From NCBI GenBank assembly GCA_001414345.1, contig LLCB01000608.1, positions 1-17,426 of the forward strand: DNA of 17,426 nt. The letters run 5' to 3'. Position numbers and translations under genes: made by a program. The DNA is from Hymenoscyphus infarciens (Eukaryota; Ascomycota; Leotiomycetes; Helotiales; Helotiaceae). The notes beneath the pieces are model-generated. The model did no database searches. It saw nothing but the letters and a program-made list of their open reading frames with translations, and was not told the origin of the DNA. Below are positions 1 through 8,159 of the stretch, one piece after another. The stretch's first letter is position 1. Each line of letters opens with the position of its first letter.

Positions 1-387
1 CTTTTAGTCTATTATAGACTAAAAACCACCTACTTTTAGTCTATAATAGACTAAAAGTCCTCTTTTATATAACCTTTCTAATTAACTAATTATTTATTTA
101 TATACTTTTAGTCTATTATAGACTAAAGACCACCTACCTTTAGTCTATTATAGACTAAAAACCATCTACTTTTAGTATAGAATACACTAAAAGTCTTCTT
201 TAAACTAATGTTTTCAAATACTTAATTAATTACTTATATACTTCTAGTTTATTAATTATTTAAAATATAAATCTTTTATTCTATTATATATTAAATATCT
301 CTAGAACTTATCTCTTTTAAGCCTTCTACTCTATTATCTACTAAACGTATATATAGAAACATATATTTAATTAAATAATATATAATA
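1..387 (+). repeat. Left subterminal tandem array of palindromes (~104-bp period)
   Basis: Imperfect palindromes of 23-25 bp built on TTTTAGTCTA-TTA-TAGACTAAAA occur at 1-24, 33-57, 105-128, 138-160 and 169-193. A degenerate one lies near 272-296. They come in pairs about 32 bp apart, and the pair pattern repeats at about 104 bp (1 to 105, 33 to 138), separated by AT-rich spacers with TTAATTAATTA. CpA and TpG still occur here (ACCACCTAC, AATGTTTTCAAATAC), so this side was mutated less than the matching array at 7606-8023. The array runs off the left edge. In DNA transposons, repeated subterminal palindromes often bind transposase; that role here is inference. Confidence 0.8.
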
Positions 388-597
388 CTTTTTAGTCTTT
401 TTAGTCACGTTTCTTTTAATGCTATTAAAGGCCGATTTTATACGTGATACCTACGCGCTGACAAAGCTTAAAAGGCGACGTGGTTATACCGACGTTAGAC
501 GAGTCATATAGCCCTTAGGAGGGCTGGTCATAACGTTATGACCTGGCCCTCCTAAGGCTCGGGCTCGCTTCTTTTTGCATGCCTGTGGTGGGAAGTG
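388..597 (+). repeat. Left TIR core, nearly free of RIP
   Basis: Aligns base for base to the reverse complement of 7364-7572. Shared unmutated blocks include CGACGTTAGACGAG and GGCTCG/GCTCGC. Most differences are C>T or G>A, with the G/C state on this side: GAGTCATATAGCCC here against GAGTTATATAGCTC there. The match continues past base 577: TGCATGCCTGTGGTGGGAAG here corresponds to TATATATCTATAATAAGAC on the right arm, again almost entirely by transitions. It stops at about 597. This copy is close to the pre-RIP state. Confidence 0.85.
513..557. repeat. 45-bp near-perfect palindrome in the left TIR core
   Basis: Arms CCTTAGGAGGGC-T-GGTCATAAC and GTTATGACC-TG-GCCCTCCTAAGG meet at a central AACGTT. 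Only one or two bases near the middle of each arm fail to pair. The right-arm counterpart at about 7400-7446 keeps the dyad despite RIP, because symmetric positions on both arms were mutated. It could be a binding site or a cruciform/hairpin former; function is not shown by the sequence. Confidence 0.85.
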
Positions 598-612
598 AGG
601 GGTAATAAATGC

Positions 613-807
613 TTACTCATCGAACCCGTTCTCGAAATTGCTAATATTAATCGCTTCTATCACTTTATCAACATCACAATCGAATTCCTTACAAGTTATG
701 TGAGATAGACTTCTATCCCCATGCGCTCGTGAGTGCGAAAGCAGCAATACTTTAAACCTCGGCGTTAGGAACTGGCTCTCAAATACGATAGCTAGCATAG
801 CTAGCAT
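613..807 (-). CDS. 64-aa ORF in the RIP-spared island, unknown function
   Basis: This is the only stop-free frame of note in the window. It begins MLAMLAIVFESQ and ends NISNFENGFDE before TAA. The frame stays open for 12 more codons upstream of the first ATG, to a TAG at about 844-846, so this may be the 3' end of a larger broken gene rather than a complete small gene. I see no signal peptide, membrane helix or recognisable domain. Its C-terminal half is acidic. Cys, His and CpA/TpG codons are retained, unlike all flanking DNA to the right, showing it escaped RIP. It lies next to the C-terminal side of the hAT relic on the same strand, but I could not match it to the hAT C-terminal dimerisation domain. 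It could be non-coding by chance. Confidence 0.3.
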   Translation of the reverse strand: MLAMLAIVFESQFLTPRFKVLLLSHSRAHGDRSLSHITCKEFDCDVDKVIEAINISNFENGFDE

Positions 808-1019
808 AATACAATCGATGCCTAATATATCTATTCGAAGCTATTCTTAAAGTATAAATGGCATAGACGTTCTAATAGCTTACGCGCGGTAGTTGTAGTT
901 TTAGAGACATAATATAAGTCGGAAGAGACGGAGATATATTAGTCTAGCTTATAGTTAGAAGGCTATAGATAGTTAGAGATAGTATAGTTAGTTTTAGCGT
1001 AGTTTTTAGATTCTAAAAC

Positions 1020-2320
1020 TATATATAGTTTTAGGAGTATTAGTATTATTATTTCAGGCGTTATTTATCTAAAAGTATTCTAAATTCTTTATAAAACCCT
1101 ACTTCTTTAAAAGCTTAATAATCGCCTCTTTAAGATACTTACTATTATACTTTCCTAGTAGACTTTTAAGTAATAAAACCACTGATTTAAGCTTACTATC
1201 TACTACTATAAAGTATACTAGTATACTAAATATTATAAGATAATTTAGTAAGCTCTAGAAGTTATAGAATATATAGATCTTTAAGATAGTATTATTAATA
1301 AGATACTAGATTAGAGTTTATTAAATTATATATTAATTAATAATCTAGATTTATATTATAGAATATATATATAGAAGCTATTATAAAGCTTTAGAGTTAA
1401 GATAATATAAGAAAGCTTAAAACTCTTATACTTTAATAAGCTTAAAAGCAAAGGAATAGATAGTAATTATATATACCTAGAGATACTCTAATACTTTTAG
1501 ATCTAGGCTACTACTATTACTATTTCTACTTCTTTAGTATTACTTTTTAGAGTTAAGAGTTATCTAATCTATTACCTAGTTTATTAATCGTTCTATATCT
1601 ATAGCTATCTTTTATTATAGTCTCTCTACTAGTATCTTATATAAGTTAATAAGATACTTTATAGTAGCTCTTATACTACTAGAAACTTAGTATTATTAAG
1701 TATAATACTTATACTACTAGTAGAGCTTATTTATAACTTAATAGTAGTATTTAGTATTAATATCTTTATCTAGTATATATCTCTAAACCTATATATATTA
1801 TTATTCTACTATAGACTTTCTCTTATGCTTTCTAGAACTCTTAGATAAATTTATAATATCTAGTTAAGATAAGTTAGTAGAAGAAGACTTCTTAGAGATA
1901 TATAAAACGTCTAGTTCCTCTATATCTTTATCTTCTTATATTAGTTTATTATTTAATACTATAGCTGCTTTAGTAGCTTCTCTAGCCTCTATAGTATAAA
2001 GTACTTTAGCCTAGGTAGAAGTAAATAATATATAAGGTTAGCGAGTCTTTTTAGTAGATTTAGAGACTCTTAAAAATCTCTAAGAGAGTATTCTAGCTAC
2101 TTTTAGTAGTATATTTATAGTATTCTTATAAAACTAGATATATTAGAGGAATTTATAAAATAGATTAGTATTCTTAAGAAATAGATAGTAAAGCGGTAGC
2201 TAATTAAAAGTCTCTAAATTACTAGTTTATATCTAAATAGGCTTAGTCTATCTCTATTTCTAGATAAATTTAATTCTAAAATACTAAAAGTTATTATATA
2301 CTAAATAGTTTTAAAACTAC
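1020..2320 (-). pseudogene. hAT-family transposase relic
   Basis: Read on the minus strand with TAG/TAA taken as former Trp/Gln, the frame follows the RNase H-like core of fungal hAT transposases. The segment FYNF*SLLNYL (about 1240-1275) corresponds to the D-x-W-S/T-S-P-N block. DSKLKSVVLLLKSLLGKYNS and KYLKEAIIKLLKK follow (about 1097-1200), then EYF*INNA*NNNT (about 1045-1080), equivalent to the GYFVxDNAxNNDT block. Both catalytic Asp positions now read Asn. The upstream part (about 1780-2020) reads EAREATKAAIVLNN and a basic SSRKHKRKS segment, plausible for the N-terminal region. The C-terminal dimerisation domain is not seen downstream of 1020, so the copy is truncated as well as mutated. 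It cannot encode a working enzyme. Confidence 0.7.
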
Positions 2321-2460
2321 GCAGTTTTGTCTACTAAACTAAACTAACTAATAGTTCTCTAAAAAAAATTTAAAACTATATAAAAAAACTAAAAACTAAC
2401 TAAGTAGCTACTTAGTTTAGTTAGTTCTATAAAAACTATATAAATCGACTTTACTAGTTA
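2321..2460. repeat. Short inverted motifs beside the hAT 5' side, with a palindrome at 2394-2426
   Basis: CTAAACTAAACTAACTAA (about 2334-2351) is mirrored by TTAGTTTAGTTAG (2412-2424). A near-palindrome centred on GTAGCTAC runs 2394-2426. Clustered short subterminal motifs like these are typical of hAT ends, and the position just beyond the N-terminal side of the transposase relic fits. No partner end was found on the left, where the transposase is truncated, so this is a tentative call. Confidence 0.35.
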
Positions 2461-4028
2461 GAGACGAGTTTAATTCTAGTATATTATTAAAATATAGTTT
2501 ATTTTTTATAATAGATAAGATAGTCTTATTTTAGTTTATTTCTTTAAAATAACTTTTTAAGTTTTATAATCGAGTTATTCTTTATAAAGTTAAGAAGAAA
2601 TATATAGTCGTAGAAAATTTTATATTACTAGCTAGATATTTCTAAAGATAAATATTTCTAAGTAAAGTAGTAAAGTTATATAATAATATAAATAGAGTTA
2701 GTTTCTATAATTAGATATAAAGTAATAAGAGAAATCTCTTATTATAGAGTATTTGATTTTATATTTTCGTAAAGCTTTATAATATTTCTATATTACTAGT
2801 ATATCTAGGTTTTACTATAAAGCTTATCTAGAGATATTAGAATTTAGTTAGTTTATAAATTACTTATTTTTATTATATAGTTTAGAAAGAGTATAATTCT
2901 TAGCTTACTCTTATCTCTAGTAGAAGTTCTATTAGTTTTATAAAATAGATAAGTTTTAAATAAAATAGATCTAAGAATCTAGAGCTTTATAAAGTTAGAG
3001 CTAAGAATATATTCTTAGCTTTTATACTACTAAGTTTAAATTCTTTTCTAATAGATTAGAAGTAATATAAATTAGAATAGCTATTTCTAAGCTATTATTC
3101 TAAAAAGTTAATTAGTTCTATATTTAGCTAGCTACTAGAGTATAAAAATAGTCTTAGATAGAATTAAGAATATTATATAGAATAGTAAGAGAATACTCTT
3201 TAATAGTAAGTAACTTATCTCTAATACTTTTAGCTAAAGTCTTCTACTAGTAGACTTATTTATTTAGTAAAGCGAAGGTTATATAGTTCTTTATAATTAT
3301 ATCTCGCTTCTGAAAACCCTAGCTTTTATTAAAAATCCTTTAGAAAACTAAGCTAGAGTTTTAATTTATTATTTAGCTAGTATAGTTATATTATTCTAGT
3401 ATATATATATCTTAAAAGTATATCTATCTAATTAAAAATTATCTTAGAATAGGAAATAGTTACGAAGATATAGTAGTTAAGTATTATAACTCTCTATATA
3501 TCTCTCTCTACGTTATACTAGTAAGTTAATTATATAATATATCTATAAAACCTATCTAAAAACTTCGATTCAAAGACTAGAGTAATTCTTAGATAGCTCT
3601 ATAAAAGTCTTTGAAATTTTATATTTTTTAAGAAGTTATTATTATAATATAAGTAGTTAGAGTTTTAAGTAGAGATAAAGAGGTTATAATACTTAACTAC
3701 TATATCGCTATAAGTTAGGCTTTTTATATAAGAGCTTTAGAAGACTTATTCGTAGTAGTAGTAAGAGTATATCTTCTAGTCGCTCTAAATACCTAGGTTA
3801 TAACTTATATCTAGAGAAAGAGAAAAAGTAGAAAAGTCTTATTTTACGATTTTATACTCGACTACTTTCTAATAGCTACTATACTAATATCTTTTAAAGA
3901 CTCTTATAAGAATTCTAAAAAACTAGTATCTTTAATAAAGAAATCTATAGATTAGAGTAAGTAGAAATAGAAACCTAATCTAGACTACTCTTTTTAATAG
4001 CGTTATAACTTATCAAGCCTTATTATAA
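2461..4028. other. RIP-degraded DNA, no gene recognised
   Basis: Dense TAA/TAG in all frames, with CpA/TpG nearly absent. Both strands give superficially protein-like stretches when stops are read as Gln/Trp, so coding direction cannot be settled by eye. The plus strand at about 3700-3900 has the cleanest run (LEDLFVVVVRVYLLVALNT) and could be the 5' part of the relic that follows, but that is in a different frame, so a frameshift near 4000-4020 would be needed. Confidence 0.4.
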
Positions 4029-4950
4029 AGAGATATTAGTAAAAGACGAAAAGGTAGATTCTTTAGAAGAATCTCTTCTACTCTACGAATTATTACTAGT
4101 AACGAAACTCTTTATAATAACAAAGCTACTTCTAATATTAGCTCTATAATCTATATCTCTTCTATTAGATAACGAACTAACGAGCTTAAAAACAACGACT
4201 ATAACACTTCTCTAATCTTAATAAAATACGTATAGCGCTATAAGCAGTTTTACTCTAGTGAGTTTTCTCTCTAACTCTAAAATAAAACAAAATCCGCTTC
4301 GACTAATAATAAAATAGAATTACTATATTATTAATATTAATCTTATTTATAATTAATATCCTAGTAGTAATCTTACTAAAAATTCTTACTAGAATAATAA
4401 CTATTACGCTAACACGTCTTAAAATAATACGTATTAAAATAGGAACTACTAGAATAGTAAATACTTTATATCTAATAGTAATATTCGGTTTTATTCTAAC
4501 GTTTCTCTTAACTAGGCTTCTAATCTATTCTACTATTACGATTTTCTATTTCCTCTAGAGTACTTATTAATTAAGCGAGTTACTTATTATACTCTCTTTT
4601 TAATAAATAGTTTATCTAAGAATATTTAGCTCGTGTCTAGATTTATAAGCTACTAGATATAAGACTAGATAGATAGATTAGAGTTAGTATTTTAAGGCTC
4701 TCTATCTAATCTATTATTCTATTCTACTCTAACGCTTCTTCTCTCTTCTATCTCTATTTTAAGACTACCTCGTCTTCTCTTATTCTAATATATTACTTCT
4801 CCTAGCTACTCTAATTCTATTCTAAAATTTATTCCGTCTATTCTTTTCTATCTAAGATATTAAAGTAGCCTTTTCTAGATTATAAGAGAGACTAGGTAGA
4901 GTATATACTAGTCTTAAATATATTATTTATAGTATTATTAGTAGATTTAG
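4029..4950 (+). pseudogene. Gln/Pro-rich coding relic, possibly Gag-like
   Basis: The plus frame starting at 4017 is open for about 43 codons (KRRKGRFFRRISSTLRIITS onward, to TAA near 4163). It continues with stops that sit exactly where Gln codons would be expected in a repetitive pattern, e.g. E**LLR*HVLK*YVLK*E at about 4390-4450, which reads naturally as a Gln/Pro-rich linker. Ser/Thr/Tyr/Pro-type sequence follows to about 4950. There is no enzymatic motif. Low-complexity Gln/Pro-rich regions occur in Gag proteins of fungal LTR elements and in accessory transposon ORFs; which this is cannot be told. It lies in the inferred insertion, on the opposite strand to the hAT relic. Confidence 0.4.
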
Positions 4951-5354
4951 TAAGAATAGTATAATCTAAGAAAAGTATATTTTTTTTATTACTTTTTACT
5001 TTTTACTTATTTTAGAAGTCTATTTAGCTTATATATATTAGTTCTTTTTTAAAATATATACTACTAAGAAAATAGATATATATATCTATATATTATAATA
5101 TATACTAATATTTAACTAGTATATATTAATAATATTATAGTATATACTTCTACTTATACTTTTTTTAAATATATATACTAAGATATATATTATTAAAATT
5201 AAATAATATAAGAGATAACTAGATTAGATTAGATTAATAATCTTTAATTAATCTAATCTTAGATTAATAAAGTTCTAATTATTAATTAGATTAACTAAAA
5301 GTTATTAATTAGATTATTAATTAATTAATTAATTAATATAGTATATAATCGGCT
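4951..5354. other. Low-complexity AT-rich spacer
   Basis: Almost pure A/T with runs of TATATA and many copies of ATTAGATTAATAA and TTAATTAATTAA (5210-5340). No coding or regulatory signal. It forms the right end of the inferred insertion, and its low complexity hides the exact junction. Confidence 0.6.
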
Positions 5355-5690
5355 TAGAGGTATTAGAGACAAGAATAAGCTCTAAGATAGAGTCGAAGTA
5401 GTGTTCTAGTACTACTAAGAGATTAAGTAAGACCTTCTAAATAGTCTTTTTATAAGATAACTTCTTTATTTTAAGACTTAATAAATTAGCTCTTAATTAT
5501 TTACTATTAGATTTATATTAATAATAGATTACTTTAATTATCTTAAGCTTTAAAAGCTTTATATATACTAACTATATACTATATATAGTTTATTAATTAT
5601 ATTAATTAATAAATTAATATATATACTAATTATTAATTAGATTAATAATTACTTAGTTAATTAGTTTATATTTATACTAAAATTAAATAA
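5355..5690 (+). repeat. Left inner arm of the long inverted repeat
   Basis: Matches the reverse complement of about 7090-7375. Shared segments include TACTACTAAGAG (5410-5421), CCTTCTAA-TAGTCTTTTTATAA (5434-5455), TTAATAAATTAGCT (5479-5492) and, further in, ATTAATTAGATTAATAATTA (about 5632-5651). Its first bases (GAGGTATTAGAGAC) line up with the same part of the right arm as bases 584-597, so the two left-arm pieces abut or overlap by roughly a dozen bases. This piece is heavily RIP-mutated, unlike 388-597. Confidence 0.7.
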
Positions 5691-6154
5691 TATACTCTTT
5701 TAATCTCTTAATCTTTAACTTATATATATATATATATATATATTCTTAAAACTCTACTAAGTTAGAGTCTTCTATAATTATATATACTAATATATATATA
5801 ATAAGCTAAATAGTAACTAAATATATTAATAAAAAAGCTATAATATAATTTAAAACATATAAGCACTTCTAAGCTCTATACTTATATATAAATTATATAT
5901 ATACTAAATAGACTCTTAATACTTTTTACTTATTTTATACTTTTCTTCTTTTCTATTCTATTCTATTTTCTCTAATATCTTATCTTATCTAGCTCTCTTG
6001 TTTTTTTTTCTTCTTATCTCTTCTATCTAATTTAGTCTAGTCTATAAATGAAATTAGCCTATTCTCTTCTCTTCTAAGAGAGAGAGATAGTTTATTCTCT
6101 CTAAAGTACTAGGCTAACTAAGGCGGGGAAAGCTAAAACATTAGTTAGATTTGT
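5691..6154. other. Element interior, no gene seen
   Basis: AT-rich with an 11-unit TA run near 5720-5741, pyrimidine tracts at 5940-6030 and a small inverted pair TAGCCTA...TAGGCTA (about 6056-6113). No frame gives a recognisable protein even allowing for RIP stops. Confidence 0.45.
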
Positions 6155-6706
6155 TTACTTTATAGTAAATTATAAGTTAAGCTTAAATAAACTTACCTTT
6201 TTTATAATCTAAGCTTTTTAAGAAAATTCCTTAATTTCTTCTCTTTTAGAGTACTCTTTTATCTATTAATAAATCATAATAAATAATATACTATTTATAA
6301 GAATAGGAAAGAAGAGGCTTATATCTCTACTTATACTCTATAAACTTTTATAAGCTAAGACTAGAAAATTTTATATCTATTTTAATTTTTATAAAGTCTT
6401 AGTATAGTCTATTATTAATCTTATAGAGATAGTGAAAATTTCTTAAAATCCTTTTAAGAAAAGAGATAATTTTAAGAATTAATTATCTTTTAGTTTACTT
6501 TTATTATATCTACTTTAAATTAATAAGAGATATAGAAAAGAGATAATTAGATATAGCGTAGCTTTCTAGCTAGACTATGTCTCTTTTAGAGTACTTTTAT
6601 TTTCTATCTTCTAAGGAAAAGAGAGAGAAAGCTTTAATTAAAAAAAGCTTAGATTATAAAAAAAGTAGATAAATTTAAGCTTAACTCGTAACTTACTATC
6701 TTATAA
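6155..6706. mobile_element. MITE-like unit with ~68-bp terminal inverted repeats
   Basis: 6155-6222 matches the reverse complement of 6639-6706. Shared blocks include AGTTAAGCTTAAAT, TTTTTTATAATCTAAGCTTTTT and TATAGTAA/GATAGTAAG. The ~550-bp unit has no coding frame. Inside it, CTCTTTTAGAGTACT occurs in direct orientation at 6241-6255 and 6581-6595, and AGATAATT/AATTATCT forms a small hairpin near 6463-6490. Size and structure fit a miniature inverted-repeat element nested in the larger one, or an internal foldback. No clear target duplication was found. Confidence 0.55.
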
Positions 6707-7089
6707 CTTTATAACATCTCTTTTTTATTATAGATATTAAGAAGATTTAATATAAATTTATGTTTTCATAGTCTTTTAGAAATGAAAACTTTTTTAGATT
6801 CTACTAAGTATTATATTAAGAATTCGTCTTATAGCTATATACTATCTCTATCTTTTCTACTAATCTTTTAGCGAATCTTTCAACTATTACTCGATCTATA
6901 AAAGGAATATATATAATCTTTTGAATATTTGTTATTTTCTAGAATTAAATAGAATATCTTTACTTAGTATCTCTAAAGTAAACTCGAATTTTTCTATAGA
7001 GATTGTTTTCTAAAAGCTATAGATAAATAACTTTAGAGTTCACTTTTACGACTAGAAAACAGAAGAGGTCTTATCTTTACTTACTTCTA
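6707..7089. other. Element interior with a perfect short hairpin
   Basis: Less strictly TA-rich than its surroundings, keeping a few TpG/CpA. GTTTTCAT (6762-6769) and ATGAAAAC (6782-6789) form an 8-bp perfect stem with a 12-nt loop. No coding frame is supported on either strand. Confidence 0.4.
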
Positions 7090-7363
7090 GATATAAATCC
7101 TACTTTTAGTTAGTATAAGTATTAATTACTTAATTAATTAATTATTAATCTAATTAATAGCTTTAGATTACTCTATTTACTAATTAACACGTGTGTTAAT
7201 TAGATAGATTGTTAATATATTTTTACTACTAAATAACTAATAGCTAATTTATTAAGACTTAAAATAACAAAGTTACGTTATAAAAAGACTACTTAGAAGG
7301 TCTCGCTTTAGCTCTTAGTAGTATTAGAGCGCTACTTCTACGTTATCTCGAGGCTCGTCTTAG
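7090..7363 (-). repeat. Right inner arm of the long inverted repeat
   Basis: Inverted counterpart of 5355-5690 and directly continuous with the right core at 7364. Two pieces that are separated by almost 4.8 kb on the left are joined here, which is the main evidence for the insertion at 598-5354. It carries ACACGTGT (7188-7195), a short palindrome absent from the left inner arm. Confidence 0.7.
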
Positions 7364-7572
7364 TCTTATTATAGATATATAAAAAGAAGCGAGCTCGAGC
7401 CTTAGAAGAGCTAGAGTATAACGTTATAACTAGCTCTTCTAAGAGCTATATAACTCGTCTAACGTCGGTATAACTACGTTGTCTTTTAACCTTAGATAAC
7501 GAGTCTATACTACGTATATAATCGGTATTTAATAGTATTTATAGAAATGTAACTAAAAAGACTAAATACCTC
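7364..7572 (-). repeat. Right TIR core, RIP-mutated
   Basis: Reverse complement of 388-597 with mostly transition differences. The palindrome (about 7400-7446) around AACGTT persists as CTTAGAAGAGCTAG...CTAGCTCTTCTAAG-type arms. The C>T changes fall mainly at CpA and CpC. Most CpG sites (CGACGTTAGACGAG, CTCGAGCTCGC) are untouched, though a few changed. Confidence 0.85.
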
Positions 7573-8070
7573 TTATATTAAAATAAATTAATTATTATAT
7601 CTAAGCTTTTAGTTATTAATAGACTAAAAGTGTTCTAATAATTAGACTTATTATAAATTACTTATTTATTTATATATATACTTTAGTCTCTAAAAGACTA
7701 AAGATAGAGAGTTTTTAGTCTATTATAGACTAAAAGTATATAGATAATTAATTAATTAATTAATTAATTAAAAAGATTAAGTTATAAAAGACTTTTAGTC
7801 TATTATATACTAAAAGTATATAAACAAATAATTAATTAATTAAAAAGAATAAGTTATATACGACTATTAGTCTATTATAAACTAAAGATTAAGAGCTTTT
7901 AGTCTATTATAAAATAGAAGTATAGAAATAATTAATTAATTTATTAAAAAATTAACTTAAGAAAGACTTTTAGTCTATTATATACTAAAGATAGAGAGCT
8001 TTTAGTCTATTGTCTACTAAAAGTATATAACCTTTATTCTATTATATATTAAATATTTATTAAATCTTAT
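7573..8070 (-). repeat. Right subterminal tandem array of palindromes
   Basis: Palindrome copies at 7606-7630, 7681-7703, 7712-7736, 7792-7816, 7864-7887, 7896-7920, 7967-7990 and 7999-8023, plus a degenerate one near 8033-8057. Like positions recur at 103-104 bp (7792, 7896, 7999; 7864, 7967). Spacers hold TTAATTAATTAA runs of varying length. It mirrors 1-387. Several palindromes have lost symmetry through C>T or G>A on one arm. Confidence 0.8.
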
Positions 8071-8159
8071 TATATTAGACAAAGGATTATCTAATAATCT
8101 CTATCTTTTAAGTAAGAAGTATAGTATTTAAAGTCTTATACTCTTCTCTATAGTTCTAA
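8071..8159. other. Junction between the TIR element and the Copia relic
   Basis: AT-rich, with no recognisable Copia LTR or primer-binding site. The Copia 5' end therefore cannot be placed here with certainty. Confidence 0.4.

Larger units (their letters stand above)
598..5354. mobile_element. Inferred insertion splitting the left arm
   Basis: Homology between left and right arms stops at about 597 and resumes at about 5355, while the right arm is uninterrupted at the same point (about 7364). The segment between is therefore best explained as inserted DNA. It contains the 613-807 ORF, a hAT relic on the minus strand, an unassigned middle and a plus-strand Gln/Pro-rich relic, so it may be composite. 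I could not find convincing target duplications or matching termini at its ends. The left boundary starts TGAGGGG and the right boundary lies in low-complexity AT sequence. Confidence 0.45.
1..8070. mobile_element. Long-TIR DNA element (or foldback-like repeat), interrupted and RIP-degraded
   Basis: Two arms of close to 1 kb each face each other in inverted orientation. The right arm is continuous from about 7090 to 8070: inner AT-rich part, 210-bp core, tandem palindromic array. The left arm carries array plus core at 1-597 and the matching inner part at about 5355-5690. I infer one element with long terminal inverted repeats whose left arm was split by a ~4.8-kb insertion. The outer left end may lie beyond base 1. 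Long arms with internal tandem repeats are known from foldback elements and some Mutator-like elements. No transposase certainly belonging to this element is visible between the inner arms, so it may be non-autonomous. The alternative is two independent copies of one repeat landing in opposite orientation, but the exact partition of the arm at 597/5355 makes that less likely. I could not define a target duplication. Confidence 0.6.

Noticed and set aside
1..193. CRISPR-like array (regular short repeats with spacers)
   Set aside because: The repeats are imperfect palindromes with alternating, similar AT-rich spacers and a mirrored array on the far side of a TIR element, in eukaryotic RIP-mutated DNA with no cas genes.
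1..387. Telomeric or subtelomeric repeat
   Set aside because: No TTAGGG-type units. The tandem unit is 104 bp and linked to the TIR core.
2461..3540. Coding relic on either strand
   Set aside because: Both strands look protein-like once TAG/TAA are read as Gln/Trp, and no family motif appears, so neither call is supported.
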